Assembly (NCBI RefSeq): GCF_022808175.1
Contig: NZ_JALGBX010000017.1
Span: 62,001-126,000 of the forward strand
Length of the DNA: 64,000 nucleotides
Direction: 5' to 3'
DNA from: Streptomyces sp. AP-93
GTDB lineage: Bacteria > Actinomycetota > Actinomycetes > Streptomycetales > Streptomycetaceae
The notes under the pieces are model-generated. The model was not told the origin of the DNA. It worked only from the letters and a program-made list of their open reading frames with translations, and ran no database searches. Position 1 is the stretch's first letter, and the number at the start of each line of letters is the position of its first letter. Made by a program: the position numbers and the translations under genes. This document shows, one piece after another, positions 28,474 to 36,786 of this stretch.

Positions 28474-29262
28474 ATGACTGAGAACACCGCCGGCCGTACC
28501 CCGCTGATGGCGGGCAACTGGAAGATGAACCTCAACCACCTCGAGGCCATCGCCCACGTCCAGAAGCTCGCCTTCGCCCTGGCCGACAAGGACTACGACT
28601 TCGTCGAGGTCGCGGTCCTGCCGCCCTTCGTCGACCTCCGCTCGGTCCAGACCCTGGTCGACGGCGACAAGCTGAAGATCAAGTACGGCGCCCAGGACAT
28701 CTCGGCGCACGACTCCGGTGCCTACACCGGCGAGATCTCCGGACCGATGCTCTCGAAGCTGAAGTGCACGTTCGTGGCCGTCGGCCACAGCGAGCGCCGC
28801 CAGTACCACGGCGAGAGCGACGAGATCTGCAACGCCAAGGTCAAGGCCGCCTACAAGCACGGGATCACCCCGATCCTGTGCGTCGGCGAGGGCCTCGACA
28901 TCCGCAAGGCCGGCCAGCAGGTCCAGTACACGCTGAACCAGCTCGACGGCGGCCTCAAGGACATCCCGGCCGAGCAGGTCGAGTCCATCGTGATCGCGTA
29001 CGAGCCCGTCTGGGCGATCGGGACCGGCGAGGTCGCCACCCCCGAGGACGCGCAGGAGGTCTGCGGTGCCATCCGCGGCCGTCTCGCGGAGCTGTACTCG
29101 CAGGAGCTGGCCGACAAGGTCCGCATCCAGTACGGCGGCTCGGTCAAGTCCGGCAACATCGCCGCGATCATGGCCCAGCCCGACGTCGACGGCGCCCTGA
29201 TCGGCGGCGCGGCGCTGGACGCGGACGAGTTCGTGAAGATCGTCCGGTTCCGCGACCAGTGA
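28474..29262 (+). CDS. tpiA: Triosephosphate isomerase
   Basis: A protein of 262 residues that interconverts dihydroxyacetone phosphate and glyceraldehyde 3-phosphate. N-terminal GNWKMNLNHLEA holds catalytic Lys, VGHSERRQYHGE the catalytic His, and AYEPVWAIGTG the catalytic Glu followed by the mobile loop. C-terminal QYGGSVKSGN and DGALIGGAAL bind phosphate. Six bases after pgk; a strong hairpin follows. Confidence 0.97.
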   Translation: MTENTAGRTPLMAGNWKMNLNHLEAIAHVQKLAFALADKDYDFVEVAVLPPFVDLRSVQTLVDGDKLKIKYGAQDISAHDSGAYTGEISGPMLSKLKCTFVAVGHSERRQYHGESDEICNAKVKAAYKHGITPILCVGEGLDIRKAGQQVQYTLNQLDGGLKDIPAEQVESIVIAYEPVWAIGTGEVATPEDAQEVCGAIRGRLAELYSQELADKVRIQYGGSVKSGNIAAIMAQPDVDGALIGGAALDADEFVKIVRFRDQ

Positions 29263-29307
29263 CGTTCATCGTGAGTATGCGGTAGGGCGGATCCGTCGTA
29301 CCCTTGC

Positions 29308-29340
29308 GGGGGCCAGAGGCTGAACCAGCCGCTGGCCCCC
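29308..29340 (+). terminator. Terminator hairpin after tpiA
   Basis: Two stacked stems (GGGGGCCAG / CTGGCCCCC enclosing GGCTG / CAGCC) with a 3-base loop. Confidence 0.8.
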
Positions 29341-29404
29341 GTGCTCGTTATCGGCAATACGGGAAAGCCGGAAAGCCAGTAAGCCCAGAAAGTAGGAATC
29401 AGCC

Positions 29405-29641
29405 GTGATTTTGGGGTTCGAGATCGCCTTGGTCGTCTTCAGCGCCCTGCTGATGCTGCTCGTGCTGATGCACAAGGGCAAGGGCGGCGGTCTTTCCGAC
29501 ATGTTCGGCGGCGGTATGCAGTCGTCGGTCGGCGGCTCCTCGGTCGCGGAGCGCAACCTCGACCGCATCACCGTCGTGGTCGGTCTGCTCTGGTTCGCCT
29601 GCATCGTCGCGCTCGGTCTGCTCATGAAGACCAGCAGCTGA
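29405..29641 (+). CDS. secG: Preprotein translocase subunit SecG
   Basis: A protein of 78 residues with two membrane segments (about 3-22 and 54-72) joined by a Gly-rich loop (HKGKGGGLSDMFGGG), the SecG pattern. It assists SecYE in protein export at the cytoplasmic membrane. Start GTG 29405; the preceding bases AAAGTAGGAATCAGCC give a weak Shine-Dalgarno. The placement after tpiA is the usual one in actinobacteria. Confidence 0.95.
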   Translation: MILGFEIALVVFSALLMLLVLMHKGKGGGLSDMFGGGMQSSVGGSSVAERNLDRITVVVGLLWFACIVALGLLMKTSS

Positions 29642-29752
29642 ACCGTTCTGGCCATTCCGGCCGTCCGGTCGGCTCCCCCCGGCCTATCATGAGGTCCGGC
29701 GTTCTTGTCTGGAATGGGTAACTCCATTCCTGGACGGGCGCCCGCCTTACGT

Positions 29753-29758
29753 AGACTT
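29753..29758 (+). promoter_or_regulatory. Candidate -10 (TAGACT) for the RbpA-paralogue gene
   Basis: TAGACT about 60 bases upstream of GTG 29819. A TAC shared with the preceding CTTACG makes the exact hexamer uncertain. Confidence 0.35.
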
Positions 29759-29818
29759 GGGCGCCCGCGACGGAATCCACTCACGTTTCGCGGCACCATC
29801 ACGCAGGGAGTTACGACC

Positions 29819-30154
29819 GTGGCAAGTGGCAACGCGATCCGTGGTAGTCGGGTCGGAGCGGGGCCGATGGGTGAGGCCGAGCGCGGCGAGTCCGCGCCCC
29901 GCCTGCGCATCTCCTTCTGGTGCTCGAACGGGCACGAGACGCAGCCGAGCTTCGCCAGCGACGCGCAGGTGCCGGATACCTGGGACTGCCCGCGCTGCGG
30001 GTTCCCGGCCGGCCAGGACCGGGACAACCCGCCCGCGCCGCCGCGCACCGAGCCGTACAAGACGCACCTGGCGTACGTGCGGGAGCGGCGGACGGACGCC
30101 GACGGCGAGGCGATCCTCGCCGAGGCGCTCGCCAAACTGCGCGGCGAGATCTGA
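29819..30154 (+). CDS. RNA polymerase-binding protein, RbpA paralogue
   Basis: A protein of 111 residues with the RbpA layout: N-terminal AIRGSRVG, a zinc-ribbon-like core (FWCSNGHETQ, then TWDCPRCGFPAG) and C-terminal YKTHLAYVRERRTDADGEAILAEALAKLR, which corresponds to the sigma-binding helix region. RbpA stabilises open complexes of the primary sigma factor in actinobacteria. The sequence differs clearly from canonical RbpA and fits the second paralogue (RbpB-like) known in Streptomyces. GTG 29819 has GGGAG 9 bases upstream and starts the conserved core. Flanked by its own promoter and a terminator. Confidence 0.85.
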   Translation: MASGNAIRGSRVGAGPMGEAERGESAPRLRISFWCSNGHETQPSFASDAQVPDTWDCPRCGFPAGQDRDNPPAPPRTEPYKTHLAYVRERRTDADGEAILAEALAKLRGEI

Positions 30155-30185
30155 CGCGTCCCACCGAACGACCGACGTGGCATCA

Positions 30186-30225
30186 GGCCCGGCCCGCAGG
30201 AGTCTTCTCTCCTGCGGGCCGGGCC
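30186..30225 (+). terminator. Strong terminator after the RbpA paralogue
   Basis: Perfect 17-bp stem (GGCCCGGCCCGCAGGAG and its complement), 6-base loop, then CGCTTTG. Confidence 0.92.
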
Positions 30226-30300
30226 GCTTTGTGTCGGTTGTGCCGCTTCCCATCCCTTAGGTTGGAACCGGCGGGGCACGACAGGACAGGAAGTGGGTTG

Positions 30301-31962
30301 ATGTCCGAGATGAACGCAGACAGCCGTACGAGGCTCAACCGGACGGCCGAGTGGCACGCACTCGGCAAGCACCGGGACGAGTTGGGGCAGACGCATCTGC
30401 GGGAGCTGTTCGAGGCGAATCCGGGCCGGGGCACCGGCTACACCCTGCGGGTCGCAGACCTGCACATCGACTACTCGAAGCACCTCGTGACCGACGAGAC
30501 GCTGACACTGCTGCGCGAACTGGCCGCGGCGACCGGCGTGGCCGGGCTGCGCGAGGCCATGTTCCGCGGCGAGAAGATCAACACGACCGAGGACAGGGCG
30601 GTCCTGCACACCGCGCTCCGCGCACCGGCCGACGCCGTCGTCGAGGTGGACGGGGAGAACGTCGTACCCGGCGTCCACGCGGTCCTCGACAAGATGGCCG
30701 CCTTCGCCCGCCGCATCCGGTCGGGGGAGTGGACCGGCTCCACCGGCAAGCGCATCAAGAACGTCGTCAACATCGGCATCGGCGGCTCCGACCTGGGACC
30801 GGCGATGGCGTACGAGGCGCTGCGCGCCTTCTCCGACCGGGGCCTGACCCTGCGCTTCGTGTCCAACGTGGACGGCGCCGACCTGCACGAGGCCGTGCGG
30901 GACCTGGACCCCCACGAGACGCTCTTCATCATCGCGTCGAAGACCTTCACGACGATCGAGACCATCACCAACGCCACCTCGGCGCGCGCATGGCTGCTCG
31001 CGGGCGTCGGCGGCGACCAGGCGGCCGTGGCACGGCACTTCGTGGCGCTCTCCACCAACGAGGAGAAGGTCTCCGAGTTCGGCATCGACACGGCCAACAT
31101 GTTCGAGTTCTGGGACTGGGTCGGCGGGCGGTACTCCTTCGACTCCGCGATCGGGCTGTCCCTGATGATCGCGATCGGCCCGGAGGCGTTCCGGGAACTG
31201 CTCGGCGGATTCCACACCATGGACGAGCACTTCCGCACGGCGCCCGCCGAGGAGAACGCCCCGCTGCTGCTGGGCCTGTTGGGGATCTGGTACGGGGCGT
31301 TCTTCGACGCCCAGTCGCACGCGGTGCTCCCGTACAGCCACTACCTCTCCCGGTTCACCGCGTACTTGCAGCAGTTGGACATGGAGTCCAACGGCAAGTC
31401 GGTGGACCGCGAGGGCAACCCGGTGGACTGGCAGACCGGACCGGTGGTGTGGGGCACGCCCGGCACCAACGGCCAGCACGCCTACTACCAGTTGATCCAC
31501 CAGGGCACCCGGGTGATCCCGGCGGACTTCATCGGCTTCGCGCGGCCGGTGGACGAACTCTCGCCGGCGCTGGCGGCCCAGCACGACCTGCTGATGGCCA
31601 ACTTCTTCGCGCAGACGCAGGCACTGGCCTTCGGCAAGACGGCGGACGAGGTCCGGGGGGAGGGCGTCGCCGAACCGCTGGTCCCGCACAAGACCTTCGC
31701 GGGCAACCACCCGACGACCACGATCCTGGCGACCGAGCTGACCCCGGCCGTACTGGGCCAGTTGATCGCGCTCTACGAGCACAAGGTGTTCGTCCAGGGC
31801 GCGGTGTGGAACATCGACTCCTTCGACCAGTGGGGCGTGGAGCTCGGGAAGGTGCTGGCCAGGCGGGTCGAGCCGGCGCTCACCGAAGGCGCGGAGGTAC
31901 CCGGCCTGGACGCGTCGACGCGCGCGCTGGTGGCCACGTACCGCTCGCTGCGCGGCCGCTGA
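30301..31962 (+). CDS. pgi: Glucose-6-phosphate isomerase
   Basis: A protein of 553 residues interconverting glucose 6-phosphate and fructose 6-phosphate. Signatures: NIGIGGSDLGPAMAYEAL, SKTFTTIETITNA, VGGRYSFDSAIGLS, and GTNGQHAYYQLIHQGT with catalytic His, then the late Lys-bearing LIALYEHKVFVQGAVW. Two possible ATGs at 30301 and 30310; GGAAGTGGG upstream does not decide strongly. Separate unit between two strong terminators and facing the pentose-phosphate operon. Confidence 0.97.
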   Translation: MSEMNADSRTRLNRTAEWHALGKHRDELGQTHLRELFEANPGRGTGYTLRVADLHIDYSKHLVTDETLTLLRELAAATGVAGLREAMFRGEKINTTEDRAVLHTALRAPADAVVEVDGENVVPGVHAVLDKMAAFARRIRSGEWTGSTGKRIKNVVNIGIGGSDLGPAMAYEALRAFSDRGLTLRFVSNVDGADLHEAVRDLDPHETLFIIASKTFTTIETITNATSARAWLLAGVGGDQAAVARHFVALSTNEEKVSEFGIDTANMFEFWDWVGGRYSFDSAIGLSLMIAIGPEAFRELLGGFHTMDEHFRTAPAEENAPLLLGLLGIWYGAFFDAQSHAVLPYSHYLSRFTAYLQQLDMESNGKSVDREGNPVDWQTGPVVWGTPGTNGQHAYYQLIHQGTRVIPADFIGFARPVDELSPALAAQHDLLMANFFAQTQALAFGKTADEVRGEGVAEPLVPHKTFAGNHPTTTILATELTPAVLGQLIALYEHKVFVQGAVWNIDSFDQWGVELGKVLARRVEPALTEGAEVPGLDASTRALVATYRSLRGR

Positions 31963-31980
31963 CCCGGTCACACCTGACGT

Positions 31981-32018
31981 GAAAGTGCCCGCTCTCCGTG
32001 GGGAGGGCGGGCACTTTC
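31981..32018. terminator. Shared bidirectional terminator between pgi and pgl
   Basis: 12-bp perfect stem GAAAGTGCCCGC / GCGGGCACTTTC; A-rich and T-rich ends on the two strands fit use in both directions. Confidence 0.85.
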
Positions 32019-32031
32019 GCGTCGTACGGGG

Positions 32032-32820
32032 TCAGGCGGAGGCCGGGGGGTACATGGCCGGCGGGAGCTTCGCGGCCGCAGCGCGGTCGAGGAGCCACAG
32101 GGTGCGGGAGCGGCCGAACGCGGCGGCCGCCGGCGCCTGGACCTCGCCCGCTCCGCCCAGCGCGATCGCCACCGCTCCGGCCTTGTCCTCGCCGGCCGCC
32201 AGGAGCCAGACCTCGCGGGCCGCCCGGATCGCCGGGAGGGTGAGCGAGATGCGGGTCGGCGGCGGCTTGGGCGCGCCGTGGACGCCGACGACCGTGCGCT
32301 CGGTCTCGCGGGACGCGGGGTGTTCCGGGAACAGCGAGGCCACGTGCGTGTCGGGGCCCACGCCCAGCATCAGGACGTCGAAGCGGGGGACCGGGCCGTG
32401 GTCCTCGGGGCCGGAGGCCTTCTGGAGCTCCGCCGCGTAGGAGGCGGCCGCCGCGTCCACGTCGAGCCCGTACGGGCCGTCGGAGGCGGGCATGGCGTGG
32501 ACCCGCGCGGGGTCCACCGGGACGGAGTCCAGCAGGGCCTCACGGGCCTGGACGTGGTTGCGCTCGGGGTCGTCGGCGGGCACGTAGCGCTCGTCGCCCC
32601 ACCACAGGTCGATCCGGGACCAGTCGATGGCGTCCCGGGCCGGGGCCGCGGCCAGCGCGGCGAGCAGGCCGTTGCCGTTGCGGCCGCCGGTGAGGACCAC
32701 GGACGCGGTGCCGCGGGCGGCCTGTGCGTCCACGATCTTCGTGATGAGCCGGGCGGCCGCGGCCTGGGCCATCAGCTCCTTGTCCCGGTGGACGACCACC
32801 TGGGGAGTCGTCATACCCAT
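32032..32820 (-). CDS. pgl: 6-phosphogluconolactonase
   Basis: A protein of 262 residues, last gene of the pentose-phosphate block. It hydrolyses 6-phosphogluconolactone made by Zwf. VVLTGGRNGNGLLAAL, IDLWWGDERYVPADDPERNHVQAREALL and VLMLGVGPDTHVASLFPEHPA are the family motifs; the last usually reads GxGxDGHxASLFP, and here Thr replaces Gly. The start is ATG 32820 or, two codons on, 32814. It is separated from opcA by a 252-bp region holding a repeat element. Confidence 0.93.
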   Translation of the reverse strand: MGMTTPQVVVHRDKELMAQAAAARLITKIVDAQAARGTASVVLTGGRNGNGLLAALAAAPARDAIDWSRIDLWWGDERYVPADDPERNHVQAREALLDSVPVDPARVHAMPASDGPYGLDVDAAAASYAAELQKASGPEDHGPVPRFDVLMLGVGPDTHVASLFPEHPASRETERTVVGVHGAPKPPPTRISLTLPAIRAAREVWLLAAGEDKAGAVAIALGGAGEVQAPAAAAFGRSRTLWLLDRAAAAKLPPAMYPPASA

Positions 32821-32874
32821 GTGCTGCCGCCTTGTCGGTAGTTCTGAGTTCGGGTGCGGGTCCGGTTGCCGCTG

Positions 32875-33065
32875 CGCGGAGCCTTCCCCCACCCCGCCCC
32901 TTCCCGAAACCGGGGCTCCGCCCCGGACCCCGTACGTGCGCTGCGCGCACGCGCCCTCAAACGCCGGGCGGGCTGGAAAATCCAGCCCCGCCGGCGTTTG
33001 AGGCGCGGGTCCGGGCGGAGCCCGGGGAACGGTCGAAGGGCGGGTAGGGGACAGCTCCGCGCAGC
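32875..33065. repeat. GC-rich intergenic repeat, copy C, inside the pentose phosphate operon
   Basis: Contains CACCCCGCCCCTTCCCGAAACCGGG, a GGCTCCGCCCC hairpin, GTGCGCTGCGCGCAC, CCTCAAACGCCGG, a GGAAAATCC core, CGCCGGCGTTTGAGG and GGGTAGGGGACAGC. Same block order as copy A, sitting between opcA and pgl, which otherwise read as one operon. Confidence 0.78.
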
Positions 33066-33072
33066 GGGGCCG

Positions 33073-34104
33073 TTACTTCGCCGCGGCCTTCTTGGCCGGC
33101 TTCGCCGGAGCGGGCTTCGCCGCCGGGGCCTCCGCCTTGGCCTCCGCCTTGGCGGGAGCCGGCTTCGCGGGCCCGGCCGTGGGGGACAGACGGGACACGC
33201 CGAATTTCAGCGAGGCCTCGTAGGTGTTGTCCGGGTCCAGGCGGCGGAGTTCCTCCGCCAGGAGCTCGGCCGTGTCGCGGCGCTTCAGCGCCACCGCACG
33301 GTCGGGCTGCCCCGGCATGCACAGCGTGGCCAGTGCCCCGTCCGCCCGGTCCAGGACGATCTCGCCGTCCTTGGTCTCCAGGCGCACCGCGGTGAGCCCG
33401 GGGCCCGCCGAGGAGGTGCGCTTGACGGGGACCCCCAGCCGGTCCGCGAGCCACATCGCCAGCAGCTCGCAGCTCGGGTTGTCGTCCTCGCCCTCGACCG
33501 TCGCCGAGGACACCGAGTGGACCTGCTGGTCGAGCGCCGCCGCCAGCATGGAGCGCCACGGGGTGATCCGGGTCCAGGACAGGTCCGTGTCCCCGGGCGC
33601 GTACGCCGCCGCCCGGCTGCCGAGCGCCTCGATCGGGTCCTCGGCGGAGTACGTGTCCGTGATCCGGCGCTGGCCGAGCGCCCCCAGGGGGTCGCCCGCC
33701 AGGTCCTGCGGAGCACCCTCCGGCCACCAGACGACGACGGGCGCGTCCGGGAGGAGGAGCGGGAGAACCACCGACTGGGCGTGGTCGACCAGTTCGCCGT
33801 GCAGGCGCAGGACAACCGTTTCGCCGGTGCCGGAGTCCGTCCCCACGCGGACTTCCGCGTCGAGACGGGCATCGCGGCGACTGCGTGGCGAGCGGCTGAC
33901 CCGCTTGATGACCACGACGATCCGCGAAGGGTGTTCGCGGGAGGCGTCGTTCGCCGACTTGAGCGCGTCGTACGCGTTCTCCTCGTCGGTCACGATCACC
34001 AGCGTGAGCACCATCCCGATGGCAGGCGTGCCGATGTCCCGGCGCGCCTGCACCAACGAGGCGTTGATCTTGCTGGAGTTGGTCTCCGTGAGATCGATCT
34101 TCAT
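33073..34104 (-). CDS. opcA: Glucose-6-phosphate dehydrogenase assembly protein OpcA
   Basis: A protein of 343 residues. Motifs such as VVIKRVSRSPRSRRDARLDAEV, RLHGELVDHAQSVVLPLLLPDAPVVVWWP and RRITDTYS are characteristic of OpcA, which activates or assembles Zwf in cyanobacteria and actinobacteria. The last 40 residues are a Lys/Ala/Pro tail. ATG 34104 overlaps the zwf stop by 4 bases, so the two subunits are translated together. Confidence 0.95.
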   Translation of the reverse strand: MKIDLTETNSSKINASLVQARRDIGTPAIGMVLTLVIVTDEENAYDALKSANDASREHPSRIVVVIKRVSRSPRSRRDARLDAEVRVGTDSGTGETVVLRLHGELVDHAQSVVLPLLLPDAPVVVWWPEGAPQDLAGDPLGALGQRRITDTYSAEDPIEALGSRAAAYAPGDTDLSWTRITPWRSMLAAALDQQVHSVSSATVEGEDDNPSCELLAMWLADRLGVPVKRTSSAGPGLTAVRLETKDGEIVLDRADGALATLCMPGQPDRAVALKRRDTAELLAEELRRLDPDNTYEASLKFGVSRLSPTAGPAKPAPAKAEAKAEAPAAKPAPAKPAKKAAAK

Positions 34105-35627
34105 GGCCGGCGCCAGCTCCGTCCGTCTCGTGCGAGCATCTCGTCCGCCTCGACCGGTCCCCAGGTGCCCGACGGGTACTGCGCGGGCTTGCCGTGCGTG
34201 TCCCAGTACCGCTCGATCGGGTCGAGGATGTTCCAGGACAGCTCGACCTCCTGGTGGCGCGGGAACAGGTTCGCGTCACCCAGCAGCACGTCGAGGATCA
34301 GCCGCTCGTAGGCCTCGGGGCTCGACTCCGTGAAGGACTCGCCGTAGGCGAAGTCCATCGTCACGTCCCGGACCTCCATGGAGGTGCCCGGAACCTTGGA
34401 GCCGAAGCGCACCGTCACGCCCTCGTCCGGCTGGACCCGGATGACCAGGGCGTTCTGCCCCAGCTCCTCGGTCGCGCCCGATTCGAACGGCAGGTACGGG
34501 GCCCGCTTGAAGACGACCGCGATCTCGGTCACCCGGCGGCCCAGGCGCTTGCCCGTCCGCAGGTAGAACGGGACGCCCGCCCAGCGGCGGTTATTGATCT
34601 CCAGGCGGATGGCCGCGTAGGTGTCGGTCTTCGACTTGGGGTCGATGCCGTCCTCTTCGAGGTACCCGACGACCTTCTCGCCGCCCTGCCACGCAGCCGA
34701 GTACTGGCCGCGCACGGTGTGCTTGCCCAGGTCCTCGGGCAGCTCCACGGCGGTCAGCACCTTGAGCTTCTCGGCCACCAGCGCCTTGGGGTGGAAGGAG
34801 CCGGGCTCCTCCATCGCCGTGAGCGCCAGCAGCTGGAGCAGGTGGTTCTGGATGACGTCGCGGGCCGCGCCGATGCCGTCGTAGTAGCCGGCCCGGCCGC
34901 CGATGCCGATGTCCTCGGCCATGGTGATCTGCACGTGGTCGACGTACGACCGGTTCCAGATCGGCTCGAACATCGTGTTGGCGAAGCGGAGCGCCAGGAT
35001 GTTCTGGACGGTCTCCTTGCCCAGGTAGTGGTCGATCCTGAAGACCTCGTTGGGCGGGAAGACGTCGTGCACGAGCTGGTTGAGCTCCTGTGCACTGGTC
35101 AGGTCGTGCCCGAACGGCTTCTCGATGACCGCGCGCCGCCAGGAGCCTTCCTTCTGCGCCAGCCCGTGCTTCTTGAGCTGGGCGACGACCTTGGGGAAGA
35201 ACTTCGGCGGGACCGACAGGTAGAAGGCGAAGTTGCCGCCCGTGCCCTGCGCCTTGTCCAGCTCCTCGATCGTCGACTTCAGCGTCTCGAACGCCTGGTC
35301 GTCGTCGAAGTCGCCCTGGACGAAGCGGCAGCCCTGGACGAGCTGCTGCCAGACCTCTTCGCGGAAGGGGGTGCGCGCGTGCTGCTTGACCGCGTCGTGA
35401 ACCTCCTGCGCGAAGTCCTCGTCCTGCCACTCGCGCCGGGCGAAGCCGATCAGGGAGAAGCCCGGCGGGAGCAGGCCGCGGTTGGCGAGGTCGTAGACGG
35501 CAGGCATCAGCTTCTTGCGCGACAGGTCACCCGTAACGCCGAAAATGACCAGGCCGGACGGCCCCGCGATGCGCGGGAGCCGCCGGTCCTGTGCGTCACG
35601 AAGCGGGTTCGCTCCGTTTACAGACAA
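34101..35627 (-). CDS. zwf: Glucose-6-phosphate 1-dehydrogenase
   Basis: A protein of 508 residues catalysing the first, NADP-linked step of the oxidative pentose phosphate path. GVTGDLSRKKLMPAVYDL is the coenzyme fingerprint and FRIDHYLGKETVQNILALRFAN the active-site signature. It begins with TTG (MSVNGANPLRDAQDRRLPR), 5 bases after the tal stop; GGAGG inside the last tal codons serves as Shine-Dalgarno 10 bases away. Coupled to opcA downstream. Confidence 0.96.
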   Translation of the reverse strand: MSVNGANPLRDAQDRRLPRIAGPSGLVIFGVTGDLSRKKLMPAVYDLANRGLLPPGFSLIGFARREWQDEDFAQEVHDAVKQHARTPFREEVWQQLVQGCRFVQGDFDDDQAFETLKSTIEELDKAQGTGGNFAFYLSVPPKFFPKVVAQLKKHGLAQKEGSWRRAVIEKPFGHDLTSAQELNQLVHDVFPPNEVFRIDHYLGKETVQNILALRFANTMFEPIWNRSYVDHVQITMAEDIGIGGRAGYYDGIGAARDVIQNHLLQLLALTAMEEPGSFHPKALVAEKLKVLTAVELPEDLGKHTVRGQYSAAWQGGEKVVGYLEEDGIDPKSKTDTYAAIRLEINNRRWAGVPFYLRTGKRLGRRVTEIAVVFKRAPYLPFESGATEELGQNALVIRVQPDEGVTVRFGSKVPGTSMEVRDVTMDFAYGESFTESSPEAYERLILDVLLGDANLFPRHQEVELSWNILDPIERYWDTHGKPAQYPSGTWGPVEADEMLARDGRSWRRP

Positions 35628-35632
35628 AGTGT

Positions 35633-36751
35633 TCAGGCCTCCGTGGGGGCGAGGCGCTCAAGCTCCGCCTCGGTCGACTTCAGCAGGTCGTTCCAGGACA
35701 CCGCGAACTTCTCGACGCCCTCTTCCTCGAGCAGCTGCACCACATCGTCGTACGAAATGCCCAGCTTCGCGACCGCGGCGAGCTCGGCGCGCGCCTGCTC
35801 GTACGTGCCGCGGATGGTGTCGCCCTCGACCACGCCGTGGTCGGCGGTGGCCTCGAGGGTGCCCTCGGGCATGGTGTTCACGGTGCCGGGGGCGACCAGG
35901 TCCACCACGTAGAGGGTGTCCTTGTAGGCCGGGTCCTTGACGCCGGTCGAGGCCCAGAGCGGACGCTGCTTGTTGGCGTGCGCCTTGTCCAGGGCGGCCC
36001 AGCGCTCGGTGGAGAAGACCTCTTCGTAGGCCTCGTAGGCCAGACGGGCGTTCGCGAGCGCCGCCTTGCCCTTGAGGGCCTTGGCCTCGTCGGTGCCGAC
36101 GGCATCCAGGCGCTTGTCGATCTCGGAGTCCACGCGGGACACGAAGAAGGAGGCGACCGAGTGGATCTTGGAGAGGTCCAGGCCCGCGGCCTTCGCCTTC
36201 TCCAGGCCCGCCAGGTACGCGTCCATGACCTCGCGGTAACGCTCCAGCGAGAAGATCAGCGTGACGTTGACGCTGATGCCCTTGCCGATGACCTCGGTGA
36301 TCGCCGGCAGGCCGGCCTTGGTCGCCGGGATCTTGATGAGCGTGTTCGGACGGTCCACCAGCCACGCGAGCTGCTTGGCCTCGGCGATGGTCGCCGCGGT
36401 GTTGTGGGCCAGGCGCGGGTCGACCTCGATCGAGACCCGGCCGTCCTGGCCCTCGGTCGAGTCGTAGACCGGGCGCAGGATGTCGGCGGCGTCGCGGACG
36501 TCCGCCGTGGTGATCATGCGGATCGCCTCTTCGACGGTGACCTTGCGGGCGGCCAGGTCGGCGAGCTGCTGCCCGTACCCCTCGCCGCCGCTGATCGCCT
36601 TCTGGAAGATCGCCGGGTTGGTGGTGACACCGACCACGTGCTGCTGGTCGATGAGCTCGGCCAGGTTGCCGGACGTGATCCGCTTGCGGGACAGATCGTC
36701 CAGCCAGATCGCCACGCCCTCGTCGGAAAGGCGCTTCAGTGCGTCTGTCAT
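35633..36751 (-). CDS. tal: Transaldolase
   Basis: A protein of 372 residues of the longer actinobacterial type. VGVTTNPAIFQKAI and LIKIPATKAGLPAI with the Schiff-base Lys, followed by GKGISVNVTLIFSLERY, are diagnostic. It moves a dihydroxyacetone unit between sugar phosphates in the non-oxidative branch. ATG 36751 has TAGGAGAT about 11 bases upstream; 35 bases separate it from tkt. Second gene of tkt-tal-zwf-opcA-pgl. Confidence 0.96.
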   Translation of the reverse strand: MTDALKRLSDEGVAIWLDDLSRKRITSGNLAELIDQQHVVGVTTNPAIFQKAISGGEGYGQQLADLAARKVTVEEAIRMITTADVRDAADILRPVYDSTEGQDGRVSIEVDPRLAHNTAATIAEAKQLAWLVDRPNTLIKIPATKAGLPAITEVIGKGISVNVTLIFSLERYREVMDAYLAGLEKAKAAGLDLSKIHSVASFFVSRVDSEIDKRLDAVGTDEAKALKGKAALANARLAYEAYEEVFSTERWAALDKAHANKQRPLWASTGVKDPAYKDTLYVVDLVAPGTVNTMPEGTLEATADHGVVEGDTIRGTYEQARAELAAVAKLGISYDDVVQLLEEEGVEKFAVSWNDLLKSTEAELERLAPTEA

Positions 36752-36786
36752 GGGAATTGCATCTCCTACTGGTCTGGGTGCGGGAG

